From Comamonas sp. SCN 67-35 (lineage in GTDB: Bacteria > Pseudomonadota > Gammaproteobacteria > Burkholderiales > Burkholderiaceae_C), in NCBI GenBank assembly GCA_001725255.1, contig MEFV01000011.1:43508-107507 (forward strand): 64,000 bases of DNA, written 5' to 3'. Position 1 is the stretch's first letter. Each line of letters opens with the position of its first letter. Made by a program: the position numbers and the translations under genes. Positions 1 to 11,389 of this stretch are shown here, piece by piece. The notes beneath the pieces were generated by a model that was given only the letters and a program-made list of their open reading frames with translations, ran no database searches and was not told where the DNA came from.

Positions 1-114
1 CGCTTCGCGTTCTTGCGCCGCCTGCAGCGCGCGGCGCAGCTGCGCCAGCTCGCCCAGCGAGCGCACGAGCAGGCGCGTCCTGGGGCGCTGAGCGGCCGCG
101 CGCGCGGATGTCAC
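1..114 (-). CDS. Possible 5' end of a gene following radC (partial)
   Basis: A reading frame on the minus strand starts with GTG at 114, overlapping the radC stop codon (GTGA), and stays open to the window edge for 38 codons. The visible peptide is Arg/Ala/Leu-rich and ends in a helical stretch ([18 protein letters not shown]). The overlap is typical of translational coupling. The Leu/Arg-rich start resembles the N-terminal helix of Smr-domain proteins, but too little is present to assign a family. In such high-GC sequence an open frame of this length could be chance. Confidence 0.3.
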   Translation of the reverse strand, partial: MTSARAAAQRPRTRLLVRSLGELAQLRRALQAAQEREA

Positions 115-827
115 ACCAGGCCCTTCTCGGCCATCGACAGCGCCCCGCCCGGCGCGACGATGATGTGGTCGAGCACGCGCACATCGATCAGCGCCAGTGC
201 GCTCTTGAGCGTCTGCGTCAGCGCCTCGTCGGCGCGGCTGGGCGTGAGGCTGCCGCTGGGGTGGTTGTGCGCCAGCACCACGCTCGCGGCGCCATGGTGC
301 AGCGCGCGCAGCACCACCTCGCGCGGGTACACCGCCGTCTGCGTGAGCGTGCCGCGAAACAGCTCTTCGAAGACGATCAATCGGTGCTGACTGTCGAGCA
401 GCAGCAGCGCGAACACTTCGTGCGGCTGCGCGCCCAGGTGCAGCTGCAGGTAGTGGCGCACGGCCTCGGGCGTGTCGAGCACGGCGCGCTCCTTCAGCTG
501 CTGCGCCAGCGCCCGGCGGGCGAGTTCCATCACCGCGAGCAGCTCGGTGCGCTTGGCCGGGCCCAGGCCCTTGATGCGCTTGAGATCGTCGCCGCTGGCG
601 GCGAGCAGCCCGGCGATGCCGCCGAAGCCGCCCGTGGCCTTGCCGCTGGCCACATCGTGCGTGGGCGCGTCCAGCAGCTCCTGCGCCAGTTGCAGCACGC
701 CCTTGCCCTGGATGCCGGTGCGCAGCAGCAGCGCCAGCAGCTCCGCGTCCGACAGGGCGGCCGCGCCGCGTGCCAGCAGCTTTTCGCGCGGCTGGCTGTC
801 GGCAGGCAGGTCTTTGAGCGGTGGCAT
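111..827 (-). CDS. radC: RadC/YicR family JAB-domain protein
   Basis: This protein is related to RadC, historically called a DNA repair protein, although its biochemical role is not settled. The 238 residues show the family order: an N-terminal UPF0758 helical region ([20 protein letters not shown]), a helix-hairpin-helix-like segment ([11 protein letters not shown]), and a C-terminal JAB1/MPN+ metallo-hydrolase domain with the zinc motif [14 protein letters not shown]. The usual family start is at 827 ([17 protein letters not shown]); an ATG at 857 would add ten residues unlike the family. It is divergent from fkpB, with 67 bases between the two starts. Confidence 0.93.
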   Translation of the reverse strand: MPPLKDLPADSQPREKLLARGAAALSDAELLALLLRTGIQGKGVLQLAQELLDAPTHDVASGKATGGFGGIAGLLAASGDDLKRIKGLGPAKRTELLAVMELARRALAQQLKERAVLDTPEAVRHYLQLHLGAQPHEVFALLLLDSQHRLIVFEELFRGTLTQTAVYPREVVLRALHHGAASVVLAHNHPSGSLTPSRADEALTQTLKSALALIDVRVLDHIIVAPGGALSMAEKGLV

Positions 828-894
828 GGCGGGTCGGCGATAGGGGTTTGGCGGCATTTCCTAGAATCGGGCAGTTTATCCAGGGTACGCTGTC

Positions 895-1365
895 ATGACA
901 GATTCTTCCGCCACCGCCGCGCCTGCGAAGGTCGAGCAAGGCTCCTTCCTCACGCTGCACTACCGCCTCGCGGGCCCGGCGGGCGACGTGATCAACACCT
1001 TCGCGAGCCGCCCGGCGACGATTTCGGTCGGCACGGGCGAGCTTTCGCCCGCGCTGGAGGCGCGTCTCATCGGCTTGGCCGAGGGCGCGCGCGTCACCTT
1101 CGAGGTGGCCGCGGGCGAGGCCTTCGGCGAGCGCAACCCCGAGATGCAGCAGTGGGTGGCCAGAAAGCTGCTGGACGACATGGGCGACCCCGAGGATGTC
1201 TACCATGTGGGCGAGGTGGTGGAGTTCGCCACGCCCGATGGCAGCGGCACCTATGCCGGCGCGGTCATGGAGGTGCGCGATGATGGCGCGCTGCGCGTCG
1301 ATTTCAACCACCCGCTGGCGGGCCGTCCCGTCACGTTCGAAGTACAGATCATCGGAGTGTTATGA
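895..1365 (+). CDS. fkpB: FKBP-type peptidyl-prolyl cis-trans isomerase (SlpA/FkpB type)
   Basis: This is a cytoplasmic peptidyl-prolyl isomerase and chaperone of the SlyD/SlpA class, 156 residues. After a short Ala-rich N-terminus it shows the split FKBP core (SFLTLHYRL, then [19 protein letters not shown]) with the insert-in-flap domain between ([14 protein letters not shown]). It lacks a signal peptide and the His-rich tail of SlyD, which favours SlpA/FkpB. The stop overlaps the ispH start as ATGA (1362-1365). fkpB-ispH is a widely conserved proteobacterial pair. Confidence 0.93.
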   Translation: MTDSSATAAPAKVEQGSFLTLHYRLAGPAGDVINTFASRPATISVGTGELSPALEARLIGLAEGARVTFEVAAGEAFGERNPEMQQWVARKLLDDMGDPEDVYHVGEVVEFATPDGSGTYAGAVMEVRDDGALRVDFNHPLAGRPVTFEVQIIGVL

Positions 1366-2372
1366 GCGTCAACAAACCCCAGGAAGTCCTCCTTGCGCAG
1401 CCGCGCGGCTTTTGCGCGGGGGTCGATCGCGCGATCGAGATCGTCGAGCGCGCGCTGGTCAAGTTCGGCGCGCCCATCTACGTGCGCCACGAGATCGTGC
1501 ACAACACCTATGTCGTCAACGACCTGAAGGCCAAGGGCGCGATCTTCGTCGAGGAGCTGGAGGGCATTCCCAAGGGCTCGATCGTGATCTTCTCGGCCCA
1601 TGGCGTGAGCCGCGCGCTGCAGCAAGAGGCCGTGGCCCGGGGCCTGAAGGTCTACGACGCCACCTGCCCGCTCGTCACCAAGGTGCATGTGGAGGTGGCC
1701 AAGCTCGCGCGCGAGGGCTATGAATTCATCATGATCGGCCACGCCGGCCACCCCGAGGTCGAAGGCACGATGGGCCAGCTCGACGGTGGCATTTACCTGG
1801 TGCAGGATCTGTCGGACGTGGCGAAGATCACGCCGCGCCAGACCGAGAAGCTCGCGCTCGTGACGCAGACCACGCTCTCGGTGGACGACGCGCGCGAGAT
1901 CACCGCGGCGATCCGCGCGCGCTTTCCCGCCGTGCGCGAGCCCAAGCAGCAGGACATCTGCTACGCCACGCAGAACCGCCAGGATGCGGTCAAGCTCCTG
2001 ACGCGCCAGGTGCAGATGATCATCGTCGTGGGCAGTGCAACCAGCTCCAACAGCAACCGCCTGCTGGAGCTGGCACAGCGCATGGGCACGCCCGCGCACA
2101 TGGTCGACAGCGCCGACGAACTCAGGAATGAATGGTTTGACGGCATGACGCGCGTGGGCCTGACGGCCGGAGCCTCGGCGCCGGAAATCCTGGTGCAGCA
2201 GGTGATCGCGCGCATCAAGGAGATCAGCGGCGTCGCGGTGCGCACCATGGAGGGCGTGACCGAAGACATGCGCTTTCCGCTGCCCAAGGGACTCAAGCTC
2301 GACGGCGAGGAGCAGCCCGAGCGCTCGGCGCTGCACGTGCGCGCGCAGGGCGCGGATTCGGCAAAACTCTGA
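1362..2372 (+). CDS. ispH: 4-hydroxy-3-methylbut-2-enyl diphosphate reductase
   Basis: IspH is the last enzyme of the non-mevalonate (MEP) isoprenoid pathway and reduces HMBPP to IPP and DMAPP with a [4Fe-4S] cluster. The 336-residue protein has the three cluster cysteines at about 18 ([12 protein letters not shown]), 102 ([11 protein letters not shown]) and 200 ([10 protein letters not shown]), and the substrate histidines near 47 and 130 ([14 protein letters not shown]). The start overlaps the fkpB stop by four bases, implying translational coupling. The ~25-residue tail after the conserved core is short and acidic. One copy of the window's dispersed 46-bp repeat begins one base after the stop codon. 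Confidence 0.98.
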   Translation: MSVNKPQEVLLAQPRGFCAGVDRAIEIVERALVKFGAPIYVRHEIVHNTYVVNDLKAKGAIFVEELEGIPKGSIVIFSAHGVSRALQQEAVARGLKVYDATCPLVTKVHVEVAKLAREGYEFIMIGHAGHPEVEGTMGQLDGGIYLVQDLSDVAKITPRQTEKLALVTQTTLSVDDAREITAAIRARFPAVREPKQQDICYATQNRQDAVKLLTRQVQMIIVVGSATSSNSNRLLELAQRMGTPAHMVDSADELRNEWFDGMTRVGLTAGASAPEILVQQVIARIKEISGVAVRTMEGVTEDMRFPLPKGLKLDGEEQPERSALHVRAQGADSAKL

Positions 2373-2373
2373 A

Positions 2374-2419
2374 TTGATAGCTGCAAGCGCTTCATGGATA
2401 AGGCCTGGAGCCATTTTTG
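2374..2419 (+). repeat. Dispersed ~46-bp repeat, copy A
   Basis: This copy begins TTGATAGCTGCAAGCGCTT and ends GGAGCCATTTTTG, immediately after the ispH stop. It shares its first 11 bases, a CGCTT block and the T-rich end with the copy inside the sensor-kinase gene at 27717. Other copies are at 18130-18175, 20540-20585 and 40976-41021. The family appears to have conserved ends and a variable centre. Confidence 0.7.
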
Positions 2420-2485
2420 ACTCATATCTTCGGCGCGACCGTCTGACAGGCCCCACAATCAGGGCATCTCAGCTGACCTGAACCC

Positions 2486-3784
2486 ATGGTCGAAATCGCC
2501 GTTCTGTTGGCGCTCATTGTGCTCAATGGCCTGTTCGCCATGTCCGAACTGGCGCTGGTGTCCGCGCGCAGGGCGCGGCTGCAAAAGCTCATCGACGAGG
2601 GCGACGCGGGCGCCATCGCCGCGGCCCGGCTGGGCGAGAACCCCACGCGCTTTCTCTCCGCCATCCAGATCGGCATCACCTCGATCGGCGTGCTCAACGG
2701 CATCGTCGGCGAATCGGCGCTGGCGCAGCCGGTGGCCCGCTGGCTGGTCGACTGGGGGGTGCAGGCCAAGACGGCGGACTATCTGTCGCTGGGCGTGGCG
2801 GTCGTCGTCATCACCTATTTTTCCATCGTGGTGGGCGAGCTCGTGCCCAAGCGCCTGGGCCAGAGCTACCCCGAACTGATCGCGCGCATCGTGGCACGGC
2901 CCATCGATGGCCTGGCGCGCGCCACGCGCCCCTTCGTGCGCCTGCTCACCATTTCCACGGAAGCGCTGTTGCGCCTGATCGGCGTGAACGAGGCGCGCGA
3001 GACAGTCACCGAGGACGAAATCCACGCCATGCTCGCCGAAGGCACGAGCGCGGGCGTGATCGAGCGCGACGAGCATCAGATGGTGCGCAACATCTTTCGC
3101 CTGGACGAACGGCGCATCGGCTCGCTCATGGTGCCGCGCGCGGACGTGGTGTCCCTGGATGTGCTCGACCCCTTCGAGCACAACCTGGCGTGCATCGAGC
3201 GCTCCAGCCATGCGCACTTTCCCGTGGTGCGCGGCGGCCTGGAGCACATCCTGGGCGTGGTGCGCGCGCGCCAGTGGCTGGCCCGCGTGCTGCGCGACCC
3301 GGCGGCGCAGGCGCTCGACGCCGAGCTGCTGCAGCCGCCGCTGTACGTGCCCGAAACCATCGACAGCATGGAGCTGCTGCACGATTTTCGCCGCTCGGGC
3401 GTGCACATGGCCTTCGTCGTCGATGAGTATGGCGAGGTGCAGGGCATCGTCACCGTGCAGGATCTGGTGGAAGCGATCACCGGCGAATTCAAGACCCACG
3501 ACCCCGGCGACGCCTGGGCCGTGCAGCGGGCCGACGGCTCGTGGCTGCTGGACGGCCACATTCCCGTGCCCGAGCTCAAGGACTGCCTGGGCCTGGCCAG
3601 CGTGCCCGAGGAAGACAAGGAGCGCTATCAGACGCTTGCCGGCATGCTCATGCTGCTCAGCGGCAAGGTGCTGAGCGAAACCGACGTGGTGCAGTGGGAA
3701 CAGTGGCAGTTCGAGATCGTGGACATGGACGGCAAGGCCATCGACAAGGTGCTGGCCACGCGGCTGCCCGACGCGCAGGAATCC

Positions 3785-3796
<12 letters not shown>
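2486..3796 (+). CDS. CNNM/CorC (HlyC) family transmembrane CBS protein
   Basis: This is an inner-membrane protein of the CNNM/CorB-CorC family, often annotated as 'hemolysin', now linked to Mg2+/Co2+ homeostasis. The 436 residues comprise an N-terminal CNNM (DUF21) domain with hydrophobic segments at about 1-25, 60-80 and 95-120, a CBS pair at roughly 205-335 (LMVPRADVVSLDV, FVVDEYGEVQGIVT), and a C-terminal CorC/HlyC domain (WLLDGHIPVPEL). The 3' end overlaps the convergent CBS gene by 12 bases. Substrate and direction of transport cannot be read from the sequence. Confidence 0.9.
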
Positions 3797-5833
<2,037 letters not shown>

Positions 5834-5842
5834 ATTCGCCGC

Positions 5843-5848
5843 TACAAT
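5843..5848 (+). promoter_or_regulatory. -10 box (TACAAT) of the tRNA-Ser promoter
   Basis: TACAAT matches the sigma-70 -10 consensus at 5 of 6 positions and lies 16 bases before the mature tRNA 5' end. It begins 9 bases after the serS stop. The best -35 candidate (CTGACC at 5822-5827, 4 of 6) lies inside the end of serS with a short 15-base spacer. Confidence 0.4.
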
Positions 5849-5864
5849 CGCCGGTTCGAGTCGC

Positions 5865-5954
<90 letters not shown>

Positions 5955-5961
5955 GAAATGC

Positions 5962-5994
5962 AGCCCAGGTGAATCCATCACCTGGGCTTTTTTT
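5962..5994 (+). terminator. Rho-independent terminator after tRNA-Ser
   Basis: A perfect 10-bp stem, GCCCAGGTGA (5963-5972) with TCACCTGGGC (5978-5987), encloses a 5-nt loop and is followed by seven T residues. It sits 8 bases after the tRNA CCA end. Confidence 0.93.
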
Positions 5995-6140
5995 GTGCGT
6001 GTTGTCGCTTCGCGGCGTCCGCCGTTGCTTTGAACGGCCCGATGGATTCTGGTTCTCGTGCAAGCGCCTATCGGGCGGGGCCGGAGTTGTACTGGCTCCG
6101 GAGGTTCATCCAGAACTTGACAGACGTCTCGAAGAAGCGA

Positions 6141-6160
6141 GCCCGCCTGAATTGGCGGGC
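6141..6160 (-). terminator. Possible hairpin downstream of the alcohol dehydrogenase operon
   Basis: GCCCGCC-TGAATT-GGCGGGC forms a perfect 7-bp stem seven bases past the alcohol dehydrogenase stop. On the minus strand it is followed by TCGCTTCTTC rather than a clean T-run, so it may be a weak terminator or a 3'-end stabiliser. Confidence 0.4.
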
Positions 6161-6167
6161 ATCGCAT

Positions 6168-7238
6168 TCAAGCGTCGAGGTTGCCGGGTGTGAGCACTTG
6201 GCGGCCGACCGCCTTGCCTTCTTCCAGTGCCAGCAATGCAGTAAAAGCCTTGCTGAAATGCATGCATGTGGTAGCGACGGGAGGCAGATGCTTGTCTTTC
6301 ACAAGGGCGATCAGTTCCTGGAGTTCGCGCAGATTACCCACATAAGTGCCCTGATACGTCATGGCCTTCAGTACCATGAACGGGGTGGATATGTCGATGT
6401 GACCACCGAACAGGCCGATCTGCACCAGTTGTCCCCCTTTGGTGAGCATATCCTGGCCTGCCTGTATGGTCTGACTCGATCCAACGCAATCGATGATCGC
6501 CCAGACCGCGCCTCCAGCGGCCTTCTTGATTTCGGTGGCGATATCGTCTTTCCGCGGATTGAAAACGGCATCCGCGCCTGCCTGCAGTGCTGCTGCGTGT
6601 TTTGATTCATCGGGATCGATCACGAGCACGCCCGCACCACCCAGAGCCTTGATCAGCGTAATGGCCATCAGCCCCAGGCCACCGGCGCCAAACAATACCA
6701 CTTTCTCGTCTTTGAGAACCTGTTCTTTGATCTTCCGGATTGCGCTGTAAGTCGTAAGACCTGAGCAGGCATAGGGAGCCGCCTGCACCGGCGACATGTC
6801 GCCGATATCCACCAGATAACGCGAATCCGAGACGAGAACGTAATCGGAATAACCACCAGGCTGGTAGATTCCCAAGGATTTTCCATTCAGGCATAGATTC
6901 TCGTCACCTCTACGGCAGACCTTGCATTCACCGCAGCCGTGCCACGGGTAAATGACGTAATTTTTTCCTATTTCTATATTCTTGACCTTGTCACCCACGG
7001 CGACCACTTCTCCTGCGATTTCGTGGCCTGGTGTCAGTGGCAGTTTCATGCCACGGTCCATCATCGAAAGTGTCTTGCCATTTCCCAGATCATAGGTGCC
7101 GTGCCATATGTGGAGATCCGAATGGCACACACCAGCTGCCAGCACACGCACCAGCACCTGATGGTCTTCAGGCTGAGGAGTTGGATGTTCGGTGCGGACC
7201 AGAGGTTTTTTCAATTCAACGATATCGAAACTGATCAT
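6168..7238 (-). CDS. Zinc-dependent alcohol dehydrogenase
   Basis: This is a medium-chain NAD(P)-dependent alcohol dehydrogenase (356 residues), probably oxidising an alcohol produced or imported by the same operon. Catalytic zinc residues lie in GVCHSDLH and GHEIAGEV; the structural-zinc lobe has four cysteines (CGECKVCRRGDENLC). The Rossmann motif is GAGGLG, and an acidic residue follows the next strand (VLVIDPDE), which favours NAD+. AGGAGAG precedes the ATG. It is the last gene of the minus-strand transporter operon (15726 to 6168), 79 bases after the aldehyde dehydrogenase gene, so the two may act in series. The substrate is unknown. Confidence 0.9.
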   Translation of the reverse strand: MISFDIVELKKPLVRTEHPTPQPEDHQVLVRVLAAGVCHSDLHIWHGTYDLGNGKTLSMMDRGMKLPLTPGHEIAGEVVAVGDKVKNIEIGKNYVIYPWHGCGECKVCRRGDENLCLNGKSLGIYQPGGYSDYVLVSDSRYLVDIGDMSPVQAAPYACSGLTTYSAIRKIKEQVLKDEKVVLFGAGGLGLMAITLIKALGGAGVLVIDPDESKHAAALQAGADAVFNPRKDDIATEIKKAAGGAVWAIIDCVGSSQTIQAGQDMLTKGGQLVQIGLFGGHIDISTPFMVLKAMTYQGTYVGNLRELQELIALVKDKHLPPVATTCMHFSKAFTALLALEEGKAVGRQVLTPGNLDA

Positions 7239-7317
7239 TTGTCTCTCCTGTTGGCGGAAAATTTAATCGATGATCAAGATGGTTGAGAATCGATCAATTC
7301 GGGTTGCGTTTAAATAT

Positions 7318-8760
7318 TTATTCCCCATGGTATTGCACCACGGTCTTGACAATACAGAACTCTTCCAGGGCAAGGAAACCTTTCTCGCGCCCATGCCCGC
7401 TTTTTTTATAGCCTCCGAAAGGCAGCTCCACCCCACCGCCGGCGCCATAACAGTTCAGATAAACCTGGCCGCACTGCATCTTCTTGGCCATGCGCGTCTG
7501 GCGTCCGCCGTCGCGTGTCCAGATGCCAGCGAGCAATCCGAACTCGGTGGCGTTGGCCAGGCGCACCGCGTCCTCCTCGTCGGTGAACGGCATGGCCGAA
7601 AGCACCGGGCCGAAAACCTCGCTGCAGGCCAGCTGATGATCGCGCGGCACCGGGCCGAACAATGTCGGAGCGACGTAATAGCCGCCATCGGGCACGCCGT
7701 CGGCCACCTTGCCCTGCGCCAGCACCTGGATGCCGGAATCCTTGGCACGCCGGATGAAGCCTTCGACGCGCTCTTTTTGTGCGCGGTTGATCAGCGGACC
7801 ACATTCCCGGTCCATGGCCGGGGTGCCGGCTGCCGTTTGCGCAAAGCGCTCTGCGACCATGGCGATGAAGCGGTCGTAAATGCTTTGCTGCACCAGCAGC
7901 CGACTGCCGGCCGAGCAGGTCTGGCCGCCATTTTGGGTGATGGCGCGGATGACGAACTGCACGGCACGGTCGAGATCGGCGTCCTCGAACACAACCTGCG
8001 GCGACTTGCCGCCAAGCTCGAGCACGCACTTGATCAGGCTGTCGGCGGCGGCCTTCTGCACGAGGGTGCCGACTTCGGGGGAACCGGTGAAGGTGATCAG
8101 GTTGATGTCGGGGTGCGCGCTCAGCGCCGCGCCCGCTTCTTCGCCCAGGCCGGTGACGATGTTGAGCGCGCCGTCGGGCAGGCCCGCCTCCTTGGCGATA
8201 GCGGCAAATGCCAGCGGCGTCAGGCAGGCGTCCTCAGAGGGCTTGAGCACGGCGGCGTTGCCCATGGCCAGCGCCGGCACGACCGAGCGGCCGAACATTT
8301 GCGCCGGGTAGTTCCAGGGCAGGATATGGGCCGTGACGCCGTAGGGCTCGCGCAGCACGACGACGTGGAAATCGTTCATGTAGGGGATGTGCTGGCCGTG
8401 CACCTTGTCGGCCGCGCCGCCGTAGAACTCGCAGTAGCGCGCCGCGACCTGGATGTCGGCGCGCGCCTGCGAGAGCGGCTTGCCGGTATCGCGCGCCTCC
8501 AGCTGCGCCAGCTCTTCGGCGCGCGCGAGGATGAGCGCGGACATGCGGCTCAGGATGCGCCCGCGCTCTGTGGCCGTCATTTTTCCCCAGGCGCCGGAGA
8601 GCGTGGCGCGTGCCGCGGCCACGGCGTGGTTGACGTCCTCGGTTACGCTGCGCGCAATCTCGTCGAACACTTCCCCGGTGCTGGGGTCATGGACGGGCAG
8701 TGTCTGCCCGGATGCCGCAGCCACCCATTGGCCGTTGATGAAATTCTTCTGCATGGTCAT
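7318..8760 (-). CDS. NAD(P)+-dependent aldehyde dehydrogenase
   Basis: This ALDH-superfamily enzyme (480 residues) oxidises an aldehyde to the acid. It shows the cofactor motif FTGSPEVG, the general-base glutamate in LELGGKSP (about residue 248) and the nucleophile cysteine in GGQTCSAGSR (about residue 282). An AAAGGA Shine-Dalgarno sits just upstream of two in-frame ATGs, 8760 and 8754; the second has the better spacing. A longer frame from 8805 overlaps the preceding gene and does not look like family sequence. It lies between the ABC ATPase and alcohol dehydrogenase genes. Confidence 0.92.
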   Translation of the reverse strand: MTMQKNFINGQWVAAASGQTLPVHDPSTGEVFDEIARSVTEDVNHAVAAARATLSGAWGKMTATERGRILSRMSALILARAEELAQLEARDTGKPLSQARADIQVAARYCEFYGGAADKVHGQHIPYMNDFHVVVLREPYGVTAHILPWNYPAQMFGRSVVPALAMGNAAVLKPSEDACLTPLAFAAIAKEAGLPDGALNIVTGLGEEAGAALSAHPDINLITFTGSPEVGTLVQKAAADSLIKCVLELGGKSPQVVFEDADLDRAVQFVIRAITQNGGQTCSAGSRLLVQQSIYDRFIAMVAERFAQTAAGTPAMDRECGPLINRAQKERVEGFIRRAKDSGIQVLAQGKVADGVPDGGYYVAPTLFGPVPRDHQLACSEVFGPVLSAMPFTDEEDAVRLANATEFGLLAGIWTRDGGRQTRMAKKMQCGQVYLNCYGAGGGVELPFGGYKKSGHGREKGFLALEEFCIVKTVVQYHGE

Positions 8761-8801
8761 TATTCCTTTAAACAATAGGTTTGCATCCGCCGCGATGAAT
8801 A

Positions 8802-10307
8802 TCAATGGATGGAGGCGTACATGATTTTTTCCTCCGTTGCCTCCAGGCCGTTGAATTCTTCGACGATCCGCCCCTGGCGAGAGACCAGGATGCGGTCGGA
8901 GAGCAGCATGACTTCCGGCAGGTAGGAGGAGATCACGACCACCGCCAATCCTTCATCGGCAAGCCTGCGGATGATCTCGTGGATCTCCGCCACGGCTCCC
9001 ACATCAACACCGCGCGTGGGTTCATCGAATATCACCAGCCTGGGATTCTGGATAAGCGATTTGGCAATCACGACCTTTTGCTGGTTGCCGCCGGATAGTT
9101 CGATGACGCTGGCCTCGGCCGTCACCGAGCGGATATTGAGTTTCTGGCGCCAATCGTGGCCGATCTTCTTTTCCTCGCTGCTGGAGGTCAGCAACCGCTC
9201 CAGCCGCTCCTTGGCGAGCACGCCCGCGTAGATGTTGCGCGAGATGGACATGGTTTCAAAGAAGCCATCGACCTTGCGGTCCTCGGTGATGTAGGCAATA
9301 CCCGCAGCCACGGCAGGCGCCGGCACCCGATAGCGCACGGGATGATCATTGAAGATGACCTTGCCTCCATGGGTGTAATCGCGCTTGATCACCCCCGCAA
9401 CGACCTTGAAGGTCTCCGTGCGGCCCGAGCCGATCAGACCGAATACCCCGGTAATCTGGCCGGCAAACACCGAGAACGACGTGTTCCTGACCATGGTGCC
9501 CATGCGCAGGTTCTGCACGCTGAGGACCCGCTTGCCGGCGGGGCGCACGGTTTCCTTCTTGCCGTACAAAGTGTTGGAAAGGTCGCGACCCACCATGGCG
9601 CGGATAATGCGTTCCCGATTGAAATTGACGGTGTCGTCTGAGATGATCAATTTGCCGTCGCGCATGATGGTGATCCGGTCAGAGATTTCCAGTGCTTCCT
9701 CCAGCGCGTGCGAAATGAAAATGATGGATACGCCGTTTTTTTTCAAATTGCGGATCAAATCGAAGAAATAGCGCTTTTCCTCGGGAGTCAGCGTCGCCGT
9801 CGGTTCGTCGAAAATGATGACCCGTGCCTTGTGCAGTACGGCGCGGGCGATTTCGACCATCTGCTTCTGCGCTGCACCGAGTTCGCTCACGGTCTTGGTC
9901 GGATCGACATTGAAATTGAGCGACTGCAGCAACTGCTGCGAGGCGATGTACACCGCGCGCAGGCGATTGAAGAGTTTTTCGTTGCCGAGATAGAGGTTCT
10001 GCCCCACCGTCATCGTTGGCACCAGGCTGGTCTCCTGGAACACCATGGCGATTCCTTCGGCCTGGGCCTCCACAGGGTTGCGGAACTGCACATTTTTGCC
10101 ATCGAGAGCCATTTCGCCGTCGGTTGGCTCGACCACGCCGGCCATGATCTTGGTCAACGTGGACTTTCCGGCACCGTTTTCGCCGCATAGAGCATGCACC
10201 TCACCCTTCTGCAGGGTGAAGTCGACACCTTCGACCGCCGGTACGCCACCGTATTTCTTTGTGATGCCCTTGAGTTCCAGAATTGGCGTCATAACCGTAT
10301 CCATCAT
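8802..10307 (-). CDS. Sugar-type ABC importer ATPase (two NBDs, RbsA/MglA type)
   Basis: This is the ATP-hydrolysing subunit of a CUT2-type importer, 501 residues with two fused nucleotide-binding domains. The N-terminal NBD has Walker A GENGAGKST, a degenerate signature (LGAAQKQ instead of LSGGQ) and Walker B VIIFDEPTA. The C-terminal NBD has a degenerate Walker A (GLIGSGRTE), signature LSGGNQQK and Walker B LVIFDEPTR, the asymmetry usual for this class. The start overlaps the preceding stop (ATGA at 10304-10307). Permeases and binding protein lie upstream in the same operon. Confidence 0.95.
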   Translation of the reverse strand: MMDTVMTPILELKGITKKYGGVPAVEGVDFTLQKGEVHALCGENGAGKSTLTKIMAGVVEPTDGEMALDGKNVQFRNPVEAQAEGIAMVFQETSLVPTMTVGQNLYLGNEKLFNRLRAVYIASQQLLQSLNFNVDPTKTVSELGAAQKQMVEIARAVLHKARVIIFDEPTATLTPEEKRYFFDLIRNLKKNGVSIIFISHALEEALEISDRITIMRDGKLIISDDTVNFNRERIIRAMVGRDLSNTLYGKKETVRPAGKRVLSVQNLRMGTMVRNTSFSVFAGQITGVFGLIGSGRTETFKVVAGVIKRDYTHGGKVIFNDHPVRYRVPAPAVAAGIAYITEDRKVDGFFETMSISRNIYAGVLAKERLERLLTSSSEEKKIGHDWRQKLNIRSVTAEASVIELSGGNQQKVVIAKSLIQNPRLVIFDEPTRGVDVGAVAEIHEIIRRLADEGLAVVVISSYLPEVMLLSDRILVSRQGRIVEEFNGLEATEEKIMYASIH

Positions 10308-11386
10308 TGAATGTCAGACAGGGGGAGGCGCAATACCCGGCCTGCTCCCTTGGACAAGACCAGCAACGCATCGTTGAACTCGGCCACTGCCGTGATCCCG
10401 TGGTGCATGCCGCCGACGCGGCTGTGCAGCGAATACTGCGGCTCGAAGCTGGCGTTCAGTCGAACCACCAGGCCGTAGGAGCGCGCCGGAGCCCAGGGTT
10501 TGAGAATTCCCATCTGGCGCACCCCGCCCTGCTGCATGGGCTCGAAGAAGTCGCGTCCCGAGCTCAGCGCTGGCGCGATCCAGTACTTCGGGTCGACCTG
10601 GGCCATCATTTCGTTCTTGAAGCCGGTCTCCCGCAGGACGAATTCGATGAGCTGATTGCGTGGGGCAAACACGGCCAGCCAGTACCCGCCCGCCCTTGCG
10701 CGGGTCAGGCGCGCCGGATAGCCTGGCAAGTCCTGGTAGATGCTGCGTGTCCCTCCCTGTTCGATCTGAACGATGCGATGGGCCCAGGATTCCGAGGTGA
10801 AGACAGCCCCGCGTGCGTCCACCAGCGCGCCGTAGGCGTATTTCAGGCCTTGCCCGAGGACGTGCAACTGGTCGCGTTCAGGGGAGTATTGCAGTACCCG
10901 GCCGCTGGCACCGTCACTGAGCAAATCCCTGGACCACTGCTCGTACGCGTGTCTGCCCGAGCCTTCACTGATGATGATGGAGCCGTCAGGGTGCTCGCAC
11001 AGCGCATTGATGCAGCCTGCGAAGGATGCGCTGGACAGCCGGTATTGCCTGCCGTCCAGCCGCCCGCCGATGAAGTGCAGGCTGCCGCAGGTGGCCGCCA
11101 CCAGCCCATCGCGGTAGGCTGCCAGAGCCTGGATGGGCTCGTCCAGGGTGGCGAGGGTGGCGGCCTGCCCTGCCTCGCCGAGTGCCAGCACCGCGGTGCC
11201 GCTGGCCACCGCAAGGCGACCGTCGGAGGTCACGCAAAGATCCTCGAGGCCGTCGGCTTCGAAGAAAACAGCCGCGTTTTCGAGGATATGGTTGGGCTTG
11301 AGCGGCCCGTCGAGCACCGGCACCGAGGTGTCCGCTTCGCCCACGCCGAAGAAACGGTCGCGGGCCCGCTTGAGTTGTTTCAACAT
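10304..11386 (-). CDS. SMP-30/strictosidine-synthase-like beta-propeller
   Basis: This 360-residue protein has a six-bladed-propeller appearance (repeated GYGL/GG-type strands, ESWAHRIVQIE, DLPGYPARLTRA, GMHHGITAV). Members of this superfamily hydrolyse lactones or related esters using a metal; the substrate here is unknown. It is clearly related to the C-terminal half of the next gene upstream (ESWACRI, DLPGYPDNINRA), so the two are tandem paralogues. No signal peptide is visible, suggesting the cytoplasm. It is 3 bases from the upstream gene and overlaps the ATPase start by 4 bases. Confidence 0.75.
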   Translation of the reverse strand: MLKQLKRARDRFFGVGEADTSVPVLDGPLKPNHILENAAVFFEADGLEDLCVTSDGRLAVASGTAVLALGEAGQAATLATLDEPIQALAAYRDGLVAATCGSLHFIGGRLDGRQYRLSSASFAGCINALCEHPDGSIIISEGSGRHAYEQWSRDLLSDGASGRVLQYSPERDQLHVLGQGLKYAYGALVDARGAVFTSESWAHRIVQIEQGGTRSIYQDLPGYPARLTRARAGGYWLAVFAPRNQLIEFVLRETGFKNEMMAQVDPKYWIAPALSSGRDFFEPMQQGGVRQMGILKPWAPARSYGLVVRLNASFEPQYSLHSRVGGMHHGITAVAEFNDALLVLSKGAGRVLRLPLSDIQ

Positions 11387-11389
11387 GGC

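Noticed and set aside
108..1283. 391-residue plus-strand frame opposite radC
   Set aside because: It is a high-GC shadow rich in Arg, Ala and Gln, antisense to radC and overlapping fkpB; no domain.
7262..7300. TTGAG...ATCAA resembling an FNR box near 7283-7297
   Set aside because: The half-sites are separated by five bases rather than four and the site lies between two genes of one operon, so it does not fit the pattern.
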